From assembly GCA_963989385.1 (NCBI GenBank), contig OZ022501.1, forward strand, positions 96,208,979-96,272,978: a stretch of DNA of 64,000 nucleotides, written 5' to 3'. This stretch comes from Ctena decussata (lineage: Eukaryota > Mollusca > Bivalvia > Lucinida > Lucinidae). Below, piece after piece: positions 29,796 to 43,072 of this stretch (the first letter of the stretch is position 1; the number at the start of each line of letters is the position of its first letter). The notes under the pieces are model-generated. The model saw only the letters and a list, made by a program, of their open reading frames with translations. It made no database searches and had not been told where the DNA came from. Position numbers and translations under genes: made by a program.

Positions 29796-30845
29796 TTTAG
29801 CTGGTCTGAATGAAGTTCAGAAAGAGCTATTGTACTACCCCCAGCGTCGGCATTGACGTTGGCGGCAGCAGTGGCGGCGTTGGCATTAGCATTAGCAAAA
29901 TATTGCAGTTTTACGTTGAAAGTTTTTAAGATCTCATAGTTTCTAAACCCTTTGATTGACTTGAATGATATTTGGAATGATGATAGATATTGATCCAAAA
30001 TTTTATTCAGCACCATCCCCACCCCTGGTCATGACCTAGGTCAAGGTCACAGACTTCAAAATTTTATGTTAAAGTTTTGCGTTAAAGTTTTTAGCTGGCC
30101 TGTACGAAAGTACAGAGAGCTCTTTTTGTCATTTGGACATTGGCTTGGGGGTTGGCGTGGGCATGGGCGTCACACTTTAAAGTTTTATGTTAAAGTTTTT
30201 TATGTGATGGACAAGGCACTGCAGGCAAGCTTTCCTGTACGTGGACAGGTCTTGTTAATTTTAATAAACACAGGACTTCTCTGCTAGGGGGCCTGGTTCC
30301 CAGCACATAACAATGTTACCTGTAGAGGTAAAGGTGTGAGAATTTAGTCAACCAATCAGAGGACCAGAATTTACAGTTATGATGGATTTATTGGCTGACT
30401 GGAGGTGTTGAGACTATGAGATTAAGAGACAGAATGACACTGTTCAGTTCAGTTCAGTTCAATTCTCCTATCGACGTTCCCCAAGTGGCTCAACAGTATG
30501 TAACCATAGTTGCACACACTTGGTGCCGTGTGTCTGTCCAAAAATGACACTGTGAAAGTTAATCCTCCTTATATAGTCCCATCCCTATCTTTATTATAAA
30601 ATTTTATTCAGGACCATCCCCATTCCTGAGGATGACCCCTAGGTCAAGGTCACAAACATAGAAATTTTATGTTAAAGTTTTACGTTAAAGTTTTTAAGAT
30701 ATTATAAGTTTCTAAACCCTTTAATCGATTTGAATTATATTTGGTATGATGAAAGATATTGATCCAAAATTTTACACAACACCATCCCCACCCCTGTCCA
30801 TGACCTGTAGGTCAAGATCATTGACTCAGAAATTTTACGTTAAAG
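29796..30845 (+). mobile_element. AGCTGGTCTGAA-type element, 3' end unclear
   Basis: The 5' cassette AGCTGGTCTGAATGAAGTTCAG (29799-29820) is followed by a GGCGGC/GGCATTA stretch and units with 'taggtcaaggtcac' and 'ttttacgttaaagtttt'. Units continue after the insert at 30091-30258 and after a 'cagttcagttcagttc' tract near 30442. No matching 3' cassette was found. Confidence 0.4.
30091..30258 (+). mobile_element. 168 bp minimal terminal-cassette element
   Basis: The 5' hairpin CCTGTACGAAAGTACAG (30100-30116) and 3' hairpin CCTGTACGTGGACAGG followed by TCTTGTT form a very short complete element. It is inserted in the 29796 element's unit at 'aaagttttt'. It shows the minimum structure of these elements: two terminal cassettes and almost no interior. 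Confidence 0.5.
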
Positions 30846-31366
30846 TTTTAAAGGGCTACTGCACTGTTTTCTTCACTTTTACCAGAAATATTCACAGTTA
30901 ACAGGTATTTATGAGAGAAACAGATTGCTAAAAACTCCATTGAAAATTCTAACCCAAACTGCAGACCTGGGGTATTCGTAATTAGTATTCAACAATTTAA
31001 CGATTTTCAAAGTAATCATATGTAACTGTAATCATGGTTTGGCTCATTTACATGTAATGTAATGATAACAATTACTGAAAATATTTTAGCTGTAATTATA
31101 ATTACTTTCAAATACTTTTTAAATACATTTGGCTATTTACTTAGAAAATTTGGCCACCTCTAGAAACTAGCTGATGATTAATGGCATTATTTTAATTCAC
31201 ATGCTTGAGGAATTTGCGCATGCGTGGAATAAGACAGTGGCTGTTTAATCGGAGCAGGTTAAAAAGCATAAAACAATTGTAATAAAGACAGTTAGTTAAA
31301 TATATTATCAGGAAACTTTGTTTTAAGTGTTTCTTACTAGAATGGATCTAAACTGAACTTGGAGCA

Positions 31367-33265
31367 GTGACTGGAAAAGACTCAAAAAAGGGTGCAAATA
31401 AATCTGGCCCAAGCGGGCAGGCAGCTCAAAATGGCGGACAAAACACTGCGGTGCAAAACGGACAAGCCACAGGACAATACCAAGCGTTTGTTCAAGCTCA
31501 CGGACAAGCTCACGGACAGGGACCACAGGGCCCTATGGCAAATTTCTCCCAGGGTAACTCTACTTCTTTCCAAGATTTTAATCAAGGGGCACAATTTATG
31601 CAACCTGTGCAGACTCATATGCAAAACCAAATGCAAAATACAAACATGACTAACAATAGAATTGTGTGTGATCAAGGTGTGCCTCAGGCTACGTATATGT
31701 GTAACCTTCAGAGCGGAGCCCCACATACTAATACACAAACTAACGGTCCTAACGGTCCTAATCAACGACCTAGTGATCAACAGGGACAAAACTATAGTAT
31801 TCAGGTTAACGATGGCAGCCAAGGGAGTGTATTAGAACTTGATCGTGAAATGAACAATACCTTTCTGACCAGACTCAATTCGATAGACATTAAGATGTCT
31901 AAACTAGAACCTATTGAAAAAGAAATCTCCTTTGCTAGATACGATATCACAGCTTTGAAAAGTGAAAACTCGGAACTACGTTGAAAAGTAGACGGCGTAG
32001 AAACGTCATGTGCAACAATCAGCTCACTCTTTGACAATTATAAAACAAGTTGCGAGAATACCGAAACAGAAATCAAAACATTACAGATTGAAAATTCGGT
32101 GCTTAGAAACGAAATTTCGGTTCTAGCGTCAAAACACGACCAGGTGAGAGAAGAATTATTAGAACTGATAGCACGGTTCATGCAAGAGAACCTGTTATTC
32201 TTTGGGCTCGGGGAGCCGCCCCGTGGTCAGAAAGACAGCTGTGAAATGATGTTGCGAGATTTTTTTAAGTGCCAGTTACAAATCGCAGACGACAGAGCAG
32301 ATGCCATCGTATTTGATAGGGTACACCGACTCGGAAAACCAAAGTACGATCCCCGAACAAACCCACACCCCATTGTCGCCAAATTTGAAAACTTCACAGA
32401 CAGAGAAGTCGTAAGAAAGGCTGGGATAGAGTTAAATAAACGTAGAAACGGCTATAGCGTACGTGAACAATTTCCACCAGAAATCGAGGAGAGGCGTAAG
32501 AAACTGTACCCTGTTATGCGACGCTATTTACAAAACGAGGAGAACAGAGTCTCACTCGTACGAGACAAACTTTATATCAACGGTAAATTGTACGAAGGAC
32601 CAATCGAATGCAACGAATTACCACAGAACAATGCGACCGGTGCTCGCCCAAAATCTTCAAATCCGTATAGACGTCAAGAATACGTTAACGTCAATTCGTC
32701 TGGCAGACGTTATGAAACAATTGATACATCTAATAGTATGCCCAAAAACACGCAAAACGATCATTCTTTTGTACGAAATACCAACATGACCAGTTCCAGC
32801 CAACGAAACTTAAATAGAAATGACAGTCTTTATACTAAGCCACAACCAAATAACTCTACACGAACGAAGTCGAGACGGTTAGCTAAGACGGCCGAAAACG
32901 ATATCTTACTTACAAACTTTTTCTCTCCGTTACAACAGACTGAAAGTGACTTCACTCCGATTGGATGTGCAGAAAAGAAAAAGGCAACGTCGCCCTTGAT
33001 TGAAGAAATTGAGCCCAAAAAAGTTTGTGAAAACGCGAAATACGTCGGCTCCGTTGGAAGCGTAATAAAAAGTTCAATAAACTTAACCTGTGGTAACGAT
33101 GCGGAAATGGAAATCAGCGAGAGTGAGCAAACGACCCAGCTCGGGGACACTGACTATACTGTGCATTTATCGAATCTTCACGAACAATTACCGCAAGGCA
33201 CCATATCGAGTGCATCGACCAATGATGACACGTCTCGCACGGATTATAACGGTGTAGATGATTAG
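31367..33265 (+). pseudogene. LINE ORF1: L1-type RNA-binding protein, one stop
   Basis: The frame runs about 632 codons, broken only by TGA at 31982-31984 (after NSELR; CGA to TGA is a likely cause). The first part is Q/G/N-rich and disordered. A probable coiled coil (ENTETEIKTLQIENSVL) leads into an RRM-like domain (ENLLFFGLGE, FDRVHRLGKPKYDP, IVAKFENFTDREVV) and a C-terminal domain (YSVREQFPPEIEERRKKL). The C-terminal half is polar and low complexity. No ATG starts this frame before codon 57 (31535); an ATG at 31342 is out of frame, so the start may also be damaged. Confidence 0.75.
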
Positions 33266-36200
33266 GGGCGCGCAGGAGGACTGAGTCGTGCACCGTTACA
33301 TAGCAATAGCTACACCAGATGTGAAACCGAGACTTTCGTACACCTTAATTTCCTAAGCCTAAATGTATGTGGTCTTAAAAATAAATGTATCACTCCGGAG
33401 TTTATGGATTATTTACAGAAATACGACATAATTGGGTTCCAGGAAACAAAACTTTCAGTGATAGACAATATCGAACTTGAAAATTTCAAAATATTTACTA
33501 AAACTAGGGATTCTCGATCTCGGGTTTCATCTGGCGGTATTGCTATGGCTATCGGTGAATCGCTTTCGAATTATGTAACACCTATAGAAACAAAAAGCAG
33601 TTTGGTTTATTGGTTCAAAATCTCTAGCAAGTTTACCAAATTAGAGACTGATATGCTCTGCGGAGTAGTTTATATTCCGCCAGAATACACACGATACTCC
33701 TGCCCTGAACCATTTTTAGAAATACAAAACGAGCTTGAATCGTTAACTGAGAATGCAAACTATGTCGTTTTACTTGGGGATCTAAATTCCAGAACCGGTA
33801 AGCTACAAGAATATGTGCAGGCCGATCACTTTCTACTGTCGGAACTAAATTTAGGTGACCTGGAGAATGAATATGAAAACGAATTGACTATCTTTCAAAC
33901 AGGAAACGTATCTTCTGTACGAAACGTAACAGATAAAGTCACTAATAATTATGGTTATAAACTCATTAATTTTTGCAAGGAAAATGGTCTCTTTATACTA
34001 AATGGTAGACTTGGGAGAGATAAGAACCAAGGTAAAGTGACATGCAGGAATGTCAGCTGTGTCGATTATTTTATAAGTAATGTAAATTTGTTACCATATA
34101 CTGTGGATATGTTTGTTGACGAATTTTGCCCACTTTTGTCAGATGTTCACAATCCAGTAACATTAAAATGTTCTTTTAAGGCTAGTGTACCAGAACACGA
34201 TATATTACATAACAAACCCTCAGAACGAATAAAACTGTGGGACAGACAACACCCCGACCACTTTGTCGATAATATAGATATTCTGAAAGTAAGCGAGGTC
34301 GAAGAACAATTAAATGTACTAATCGATAACAATTTTGTTGATAACTCGGACATAAACAGTATTGCAACAAAATTAAGTAATATTTTTGTTAAAAGTGCCG
34401 AAATTTCATATGGCAATAACCAGTAATAATTGTCAGGTACAAAGTAATAAAGCAAAGAACAAATAGCCCTGGTTCGGACGAGACTGTGCGACAGCTCGTA
34501 GAGAATTTCATAAAGCGAAACATCAATACAATGCAAGAAAGAGTGCCGAAAATAAAATAAACATGAAGGATAAAGGCGTAAAATACAAAAAATTAATACA
34601 TATAAGTCATAGGCAGTATATACAGTCAAAAGCGAACAGTTTACAAGATCTTAAGAACAGCGATCCGAAAATGTTTTGGAAAACTATATCCAATAAAAAG
34701 AGGTCTAAAGCAAATATTTCGAAGGAAGCTTTTTATAGCTTCATGAAAAACATAAATCAGGACAACGGCCAGCATACTGAAGAATCAGTAAGTTACGACA
34801 ATCAGGAACTCCCTGAATTTAACTTTATCAACGACCCAATTACTGTTGATGAAATTCGTTCAAATGTGCAAAAATTATCGAACGGCAAGTCAAATGGTCT
34901 TGACCAAATCTTAAATGAACACATTAAGTCAACACTGCATATTCTAATGCCAGTTTATTATAAGCTTTTCAACTTAGTGTTCGATAGCGGAGTCATTCCG
35001 GAATCATGGACTTTAGGAAGCATAATACCAATTTACAAAAATAAAGGCGAAAAAAGCAACCCTGAAAACTATCGACCAATAACACTGGTAAGTGGTTTGG
35101 GTAAACTTTTCACTAGTATTATAAATTCGAGGTTGCAGTCGTTCGCACGAGAATTTGAACTACTCTCAGAAAGTCAAACCGGTTTCCGTAAAAATTACTC
35201 TACGTGTGACAGTATTTTTGCACTTCATATGCTTGTAAATATTTTAAATAATCAAAAAAAGAAGCTATACTGTACATTTATAGACTTCCAAAGAGCATTC
35301 GACACGGTATGGAGAGAGGGACTATGGGTTAAAATACTGGCACATAAAATCAGAGGGAAATGCTTCAATATAATATATAATTTATATCAAAATATCAAGT
35401 CCTGCGTATTTGTAAATGGAGAAACCTCGGCATTTTTCGATTGCACTATCGGTGTCAGACAAGGCGACAATTTATCTCCCTTTCTGTTTAGGCTTTACCT
35501 AAATGACCTAGAAGAATTTTTGAGGTCACAGAATGTAAATGGGATTACTTGCGATACGAAACCTACGAATGATACCGACCGAGCAGTAATGTTTTTCAAA
35601 TTATTCGTTTTTCTTTACGCAGATGATACTGCTCTTGTTGCTGAATCCGCGAAAGATCTACAATACGCACTAGACACGTTTAAGACATATTGCACAACAT
35701 GGAAATTAACAGTTAATATCAGCAAAACAAAAGTCATCGTTTTTGGGAAAGGGCGAATACCCAAAAACATTGCTTTTTCTTATGACAAAATACCATTAGA
35801 AGTTGTTAATAGTTATAAATATCTAGGAATATACTTCACTCGATCAGGGTCTTTCCACGTAACCATAAAACATATATACGAACAAGCAAATAAGGCACTC
35901 ACAACATTGTTAAGAAATATTCATAACCTTCAGCTTGTCGTAGATTTGCAAATTAATCTTTTTGACAAAATGATAAAGCCCATTTTACTATATGCATGTG
36001 AAATATGGGGGTTTAGCAACTGCAAACTACTAGAGAAAGTTCAACTTCGTTTCCTTAAATCCATGTTTAACTTGAAATCGTCGACTCCTAACATATTTGT
36101 GTATGGCGAATTCGGTGTTTATCCGATAGAAATAGATATACAGACCCGAATGGTTTCTTTTTGGACGAAATTAGTCGAAAGTGAAAGTAATAAGGTTTCT

Positions 36201-36800
36201 TCCATGTTATATCAATTCATATACACTGAATATCGAACAGAAGCCTCAGCATGGCTAAACTATGTCAAGAACATCCTCATAAAATGTGGTTTTAGTGGCT
36301 TTTGGGATAAACAAAGCGTAGACAACCCTATATGGTTAGTAAAAAGCGTCAAACAAAAATTGAAAGATATATTCATAAATGAATGGTTTTCAAATATTTC
36401 AAATAGCTCAACAAGTTTAAACTATAGGCTTTTTAAGGAAAAGTTCGAATTAGAGTATTACATGTTAAAACTGCCCTATAATATGAAAAGAGATTTATGC
36501 CACTTCCGAACCAGAAACCACAGGCTGTCAATTGAAACGGGTAAATGGATAGGTTTAGAAATGTCAGAAAGAAAATGTAATTTCTGCGAGCAAGAAGTAG
36601 GGGACGAATTTCACGTTTTGATGCGTTGTTCTGCTTTCAACACTGAAAGAAAAAAGTATGTCAAACCGTATTTTACTTCAAACCCAAACGTTATTAAGTT
36701 TAATGAACTAATGAATGTCAGAAATATTAAACAGCTAAAGAACCTCTGTAAGTTCATCAAAATTATATTGCAATTAGCGTCTTCCAATAATAGATTATAA
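33266..36800 (+). pseudogene. LINE ORF2: EEP endonuclease and reverse transcriptase, broken
   Basis: The frame continues directly from the ORF1 TAG (33263-33265) with no ATG until 33404, after the conserved start SLNVCGLKNK (near 33356). Endonuclease blocks: FQETKL, LLGDLNSRTG, DYFISN, LLSDVHNPV. Around 34400-34410 the frame shifts (2 to 0), then TAG at 34464-34466 precedes PWFGRDC. RT blocks follow intact from 34467: GLDQILNEHI, YRPITLVSGLGK, SQTGFRKNYST, FIDFQRAFDTV, GVRQGDNLSPFLF, FLYADDTAL (about 35611-35637), YKYLGIYFT. The C-terminal finger is CNFCEQEVGDEFHVLMRC (36576-36629). It ends TAA at 36798-36800. Confidence 0.8.
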
Positions 36801-36974
36801 TTAATTTATTTTATTTTTATGTCAAATGCAGAAATACCGTGACTGCATTACTTTAAAGAACGTATAACGAAATAACAGTAATCATCAGATACTTGTATCA
36901 TACAATCAATTTGCCTCTGTACTTATATTATATGTATATAAACTTTTCAGTTTTGGCGATGACTAGAAAGATAC

Positions 36975-37575
36975 ATGGTCAGGGGGCATGATGCTTGGAC
37001 CTTGGTTCGATCACAGGCACCTGACCATGCCGAATTCTTTCTCGGTACCATTTATTATCCAAAAGATCGCCAGGTCAGGTTGCAAGGGTTTGGAAGGCGG
37101 TGCAGCCACTTGCAGCCTGACCATGTCAACTTCTTGTACATCATATACTGGGTTAAATTGTCAGTTCTGGAAGCAACCCAGCTGGCACAATCTTGAATCG
37201 GCATTGGGCCGACGCTGAATCGACGTCATGACGTTGAATCAGCGTTGATCCAATGTTGGTGGTTCAACATTGTGTGCCCAGAAGTCAGGGTGCTTAAGAT
37301 ACGGTTATTAGTTTTGTCACATGTGCCTGGCAATGTTGTTATATTGTACACCATTATATAACCCGGCAGTCACAGTTTTGAGACACGGTCAGGGTGCGTG
37401 AGGTTGGACTTTGCTACAGCCACACGCACCCTGACCATGACAATGTCAATACCATGAACACTATTTACTCAGTAGTGTTGCTATTTTCGCAGTGTGAGTG
37501 ACCGGTATCAGGCAATGAGGCGGGGATCATGATGCTGGGACATCGTCCCAGCCACATGCGCCCTTGCCATGAAAT
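36975..37575. repeat. Three related imperfect hairpins
   Basis: Segments near 36978-37030, 37385-37440 and 37515-37570 share the plan GGTCAGGGNGC...GATGCTNGGAC...CAGCCACA...GCNCCCTGACCATG. The middle copy has a perfect 14 bp stem (GGTCAGGGTGCGTG against CACGCACCCTGACC). Between them is a 'cgacgtcatgacgttgaatcagcgttga' type imperfect repeat. Function unknown; a structured repeat family is likely. Confidence 0.45.
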
Positions 37576-38775
37576 TAAACTTACAAAACGCCTCGATGGA
37601 CCGCTCACTTCATGGAGCTGTCAAGGTGAGGATGTGGTCAACCGGCAACTTGACAGTCCCAGGTAAAGAGTCCTGCAAATTCTGTTCATGTGAACTAATG
37701 TATATATAATAGTTCTTGTTTGATCTTTGTATTGTTAACCTTTACTTGTTCATTTACTAATTACATCTCTTTCTTTGAAATGTTTAAGAACGTTATTTGT
37801 AATCAGGCGAAGACCTTTCCTGAATAGAGTCTAAGCCACAAAAACCTAAATAAATAATATAATTGGCTAATTTACCGGCAGATACCGCAAGAGTTCTGAA
37901 GGCTGGGACACTTAGGATGATCAACTGATGATAATCGCAAGTGCCCTGAAAGTTACACTGTTTGATTTTCCGGTATAAGCTGTGTGGCCACGATGAGCAA
38001 AGGAGGCCCCGATCGGACTGCTCCTGCAAGGGAGGTCTGATCTGGGTCTGCCCTGTTTGCTCAGACCTATCTTTTCCGGCGTTTATAATCCTACATGGAT
38101 AGTGAAGGTCCTGACCAGACTGCTCCTTCAGGGGCGGTCTGATCTGGGTCTACCTCTTTTTGCTCAAATCTATTTGTCCCGATCTTGATAACTTTGCGGT
38201 ACATCACATGAGACAGTACTATTCCCATTTGATATTAGATAAAACAACAACAACAACAACAACAAACATTGATACAATAAAAATAATCAAGAAACTAATA
38301 AATTTTACTTACTGCAGCGAAATCATAATTCCTGCGAAAGCTTAGAAAAGAATTCGGTCAATGACAAGATAAAAAGCTTTTTTCGTGCACTCTATCAGCA
38401 AAAACACGTGCTGCCTACAGGTTTTCTCGTAGGTAAGCACGGATTTTTGCTGCATATAATGGATTCATTATGGGAGACTTTAATTGTCAGTCCTCCGGGT
38501 TAACTACCGTATACAAGATAGGGAAACTGAAAAAAATTGTGGGAAGAAAAGCACATCTCTGATATCAATTTGGCTACTGTCTAACTTAAATTCTTTCTCT
38601 GTTTTGCATGTATATGAAAATGTTTTGCTGTATTATTGTTCTCCACGCATGCTTATTTGTCCATATTTATATTTAAACCTCTGTTGCCATATTTTGTATG
38701 GAAAGAGTGAATAAAGAATATATATACAGAAAGAGGTACACTGTGTAGAAATAAAAGATTAGATTGGGTTTTTTT
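37576..38775. other. Mixed repeats, no gene seen
   Basis: It contains two copies of a 'actgctcct...ggtctgatctgggtct' segment (38016-38070 and 38117-38175) and an (AAC)n tract (38243-38263). An inverted pair around 'gtgctgcctacaggttttctcgtaggtaagcac' lies near 38405-38440. An AATAAA motif lies at 38710-38716 in a LINE-like tail (GGAAAGAGTGAATAAAGA). No coding frame is convincing. Confidence 0.4.
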
Positions 38776-39846
38776 CATGCCCCCGCCATGAAATGGCGGA
38801 AGGGCATATAGATTTTACCCTGTCCGTGTGTGTGTATGTGTGTATGTGTGTTACCGAAATCGTGTCCGATCCATAACTTTGGATTGCATTGTAGGATTAA
38901 AAAATTATTTGGCAAAAATGATCATTATGACAAGACGGTGTGTCGCCTGCAAGAACCATGTCGCTATCTCAAAGGTCAATGTCACAGTCCGCACTCAAAC
39001 ATTGTACTTAGGCTATAATGAAATATGTTCGTGTCCGACCCATTACTTTAGACTGCATGGTGGGATTTAAAAATTCTTTGGCACAAATGATCATCATGAC
39101 AAGATGGTGTGTCGCATGCAAGAACCACATAGCTATCTCATAGGTCAAGGTCACAGTTCTCACTTAAACTTTGTGCGTAGGCCATAATTAAATAGGTTCG
39201 TGTCTGGTCCATAGCTTTGTCCTACATGATGGGATCACAAAATTGTTTCGCATAAATAATTGTCATGACAGGATGGTGTGTCGTGTGCAAAAACCAAGCT
39301 GCTAACTTGAAGGTCAAGGTCACAGTCGAGACTTAAGCTTTGTGTATGAGACTGTGGTGAAATTTTGTCCTGCATGATGGGATTTCAAAATTATTTGGCA
39401 TAAATAATTATCATGACAAGTTGATGTGTCACACGCAAAAATCATATCATTAGCTCAAAGTTCAAGGTCACAGTCTGCGCTTAAACTTTATGCATAGGCT
39501 TCAGTGAAACATGTTTATGTCCTGTCCATAACTTTATCATGCATGGTGGGATTCAAAACTATATTGCATAAATGATCATCATGACAAAACCCTAGCCTGA
39601 AGGTCGAGGTCACACTGCGCATGTAGACTTCATGTATAGGCAAAGGGAAAACATTTTTGTGTCTGGCCTATAACTTAGTCATGCATAGGTCGTTTTGATA
39701 TTTCGTGTCTCTTGATTTGCTATATTGTACAAGTCTGCCTCTATGAACCTAATTATCCTACAAGTGCCAGTAACTTAACCAAGGTGCCATCTTACTCAAG
39801 GCACTAGATGGGGGTATCTAAGTCCTATGGACACATTTCTAGTTTG
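38776..39846 (+). mobile_element. ATGCCCCCGCCATG-type minisatellite element
   Basis: The 5' T-run and hairpin CCGCCATGAAATGGCGG (38783-38799) are followed by a (GTGTGTAT)n stretch. About five units of ~155-165 bp contain 'catgacaagatggtgtgtcgc' and 'aaggtcaaggtcacagt'. The 3' end has GATGGGGGTAT, GTCCTATGGAC and a CTAGTTT end (to about 39846). Confidence 0.55.
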
Positions 39847-39976
39847 TTTGTTTTTCTTTTGACAGTAATATAAAAAAAATTCTAAAGATTTAGTCTTTTT
39901 CAGAATTAACATAATTTTTATTCAGATGTTTGAGAAAAAGGTGCATTGTGTGTAAATAATAGATATGTTTGATTTT

Positions 39977-42534
39977 TAGCTCACCTGAGCCGAAGGCTCA
40001 GAGGTGAGCTTATAGGATGGGAGTCGAGCTGTCGTCCGTCCGTGCGTCCGTCCGTGCGTCCGTGCGTGCGTCAACACTTTCAAACATGAATATCTCAGAA
40101 ACCAGTGGGCTGATTGCAATCAAATTTTATCTGAAGCATCATTGGGGTGGGGGAAAGGCTGCATTAGGTTTGGGTGCAGATCAGCTCAGAACTTTGGTTT
40201 CCATGGCAACAGATAGCCCCCATAGGGTTATAATGGGGAAAACGGCGTCATCACGTTTTCTCGACTGTTTTTGATTAGATCCTTATCATACTTGCAGGTA
40301 ATGATGACATACACAAGAGCTTGGATGAGTTCGAAATTTGGTCGGATTCGAGCACAGACTACGGAGTTAGCTGCCCTTGAGCGTTTGAAAAAAATCCCAT
40401 AGGGTTATAATGGGGAAAATGGCGTCATCACCTTTTGTCAACTGTTTTTGCTTAGATCCTTATCATACTTGCAGGTAATGATGGCATACATAAGAGCTTG
40501 GATGAGTTCGAAATTTGGCCGGATTCGAGCACAGATTACGGAGTTAGCTGCCCTTGAGCGTTTGAAAAAAATCCCATAGTGTTATAATGGAGAAAACAAC
40601 GTCATCACATATTTTTAGAAAAACTTTGTCATCGCTCTATTGCCTACATTTCTCAACGGATTTTAAAATAACTTCACACAAATGTAGGGCGTGACAATAT
40701 CTCGAGCAAGTTCGACTTTCAGGTTGCTGCGCCCAAGGTCAAGGTCACTGTGGCTAATTTTAGAAAAACTTTGTCAGCGCTCTAGCACCTACATTTCTCA
40801 ATGGATTCTAAAATAACTTCACACAAATGTAGGGCATGACAATATCTCGAGCAAGTTTGACTTTCAGGGTGCTGTGCTCAAGGTCAAGGTCACTTTGGCT
40901 ATTTTTAGAAAATCTTTGTCATCGCTCTAGCGCGTACATTTCTCAATGGATTTTGAAATAACTTCACACAAATGTAGGGCATGACAATATCTCGAGCAAG
41001 TTCGACTTTCAGGGTGTTGCGCCCAAGGTCAAGGTCACTGTGGCTATTTTTAGAAAAACTTTGTCATCGCTCTAAGGCCTACATTTCTCAACGGATTTTA
41101 AAATAACTTCACACAAATGTAGGGCATGACAATATCTCGAGCAAATTTGACTTTCAGGGTGCTGCGCCCAAGGTCAAGGTCACTGTGGCTATTTTTAGAA
41201 AAACTTTGTCATCGCTCTAGCGCCTACATTTCTCAACGGATTTTGAAATAACTTCACACAAATGTAGGGCATGACAATATCTCAAGCAAGTTCGACTTTC
41301 AGGGTGCTGCACCCAAGGTCAAGGTCACTGTGGCTAATTTTAGAAAAACTTTGTCATGGCTCTAGCACCTACATTTCTCCATGGATTTTGAAATAGCTTC
41401 ACACAAATGTAGGATATGACAATATCTCGAGCAAGTTCGACTTTCAGGGTGCTGCGCCCAAGGTCAAGGTCACTGTGGCTTTTTTTAGAAAAACTTTGTC
41501 ATCGCTCTAGCACCTACATTTCTCAACGGATTTTAAAATAAATTCACACAATGTAGGACATGACAATATCTCAAACAAGTTCGACTTTCAGAGTGCTGTG
41601 CCCAAGGTCAAGGTCACTGTGGCTATTTTTAGAAAAACTTTGTCATCGCCCTAGCACCTTCATTTCTCCATGGATTTTAAAATAACTTCACACAAATGTA
41701 GGGTATGACAATATCTCAAGCAAGTTTGACTTTCAGGATGCTGTGCCCAAGGTCAAGGTCACTGTGGCTATTTTTAGAAAAACTTTGTCATCGCTCTAGC
41801 ACCTACATTTCTCAACAGATTTTAAAATAAATTCACACAAATGTAGGGCATGACAATATCTCGAGCAAGTTTGACTTTCAGGGTGCTGCAATCAAGGTTT
41901 TTGATTAGATCATTATCATACTTGCAGGTAATGATGACATACATAAGAGCTTTATTGAGTTCGAAATTTGGCCGGATTCGAGCACAGACTACAGAGTAAG
42001 CTGCCCTTGAGCGTTTGAAAAAATCCCTTAGTCTTATAATGGAGAAAACAACGTCATCTCATTTTCATTGTTCATCGGATCCTCTTCATACTTGCAGGTT
42101 ATGAGGATATGCATAAAAGCTTGGATTAGTTAGCATTTCGGCTAGATCCCACCACTGACAATGGAGTACCTGCCCTGAGCATCCAAAAAATCAATGTCGC
42201 CACTTTTTCTTGGTTCTACTGATCCGATCCTTCTCAAACTTGCAGGTAATGAGGAAATGCATAATATCTTAAACAAGTTCAAATTTTGGCCAGATCAGGC
42301 CAACCACTGCGAAGTTAGCTGTCCTTGACAGCTCTGTCTATTGTGCTCTTGATCGGATACTTTTAAAACTTGCATATATTAAATGAGGGCATACATAATG
42401 TTTTGGATGAGTTTAATTTTCAGCCTGATTGGACCACAGACTGTGGAGTTAGCTGCCCTTGAGCATCTTAAATATCCCTATAGGTTTACAATGTCTCTCA
42501 GGTGAGCAATTGTTGCCCTTTGGGCTACTTGTTT
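39977..42534 (+). mobile_element. AGCTCACCTGAG-type element with 145 bp minisatellite
   Basis: The 5' cassette AGCTCACCTGAGCCGAAGG (39979) is followed by a (CCGTCCGTGCGT) run. Two longer units (about 40200-40600) precede nearly nine 145 bp units (40610-41900). The AAGGTCACT phrase recurs at 40741, 40886, 41031, 41176, 41321, 41466, 41610 and 41755, giving a strikingly regular 145 bp period. More diverged long units follow. The 3' cassette is CTCAGGTGAGCA, then GCCCTTTGGGC and TACTTGTT (to 42534). Confidence 0.7.
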
Positions 42535-43072
42535 TTTCTTTTACAAACTGGAAATAAATCTAAAGATACTGCAATATATGTTATGACATGGTATAAGGTA
42601 CATTTTTGCCTCAGCAAAATCAGCAAAATTAACATTGACAGCGTTTCTGTTTTTCCCTACAATAGCCCTTGAATAGATGGAGGCTTAAAGAAATTTGACA
42701 AATACAATTTAATAGTTCTGCTCATATGTTGACTTGCTTAGCTGATTTCACAGGTAAATTTATCAAGGCCAGAGCATAAAAAATGTTCTTATAGTTTTCT
42801 TTTATTTTATCCTGGCTTAATCAGCTAGGTTATAGCCTTTGGGTGTTCTGCAAAAAAGCTTAATTTGGCATCAAGGTTAGGACCAAACATGGTCCATTCT
42901 TGATTAAGAATTAGTAGCTGTAAAATTTTCAACCTTTTTACGGGTAAAAATTGACATAAACCACACAATTTTTATCATGTTGTTCCTTCATATTAATGTT
43001 GTTTAGAATTAAGCCTCTGGTAGAGTCATTAAGAAATGAGCAAAATGAACAAACTCATGACTGACTGAAACA
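42535..43072. other. AT-rich stretch without recognised feature
   Basis: No coding frame, hairpin or repeat terminus was recognised. It may be host intergenic DNA or old repeat. Confidence 0.35.

Larger units (their letters stand above)
31330..36985 (+). mobile_element. L1-like LINE with RRM-type ORF1, damaged
   Basis: ORF1 (31367-33265) and ORF2 (33266-36800) lie on the plus strand. ORF1 looks like the L1-type RNA-binding ORF1 protein; ORF2 has EEP endonuclease, reverse transcriptase (YADD) and a C-terminal CxxC...HxxxxC finger. It is broken by one stop in ORF1 and by a frameshift plus a stop between endonuclease and RT. The codon use is richer in CG than the surrounding repeats. Limits are approximate; a candidate 3' end with AATAAA at 38710-38716 exists, but its link to this LINE is unproven. 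Clade not assigned. Confidence 0.75.

Noticed and set aside
40610..41900. CRISPR-like array
   Set aside because: The 145 bp units abut with no unique spacers, and the genome is eukaryotic; it is a minisatellite.
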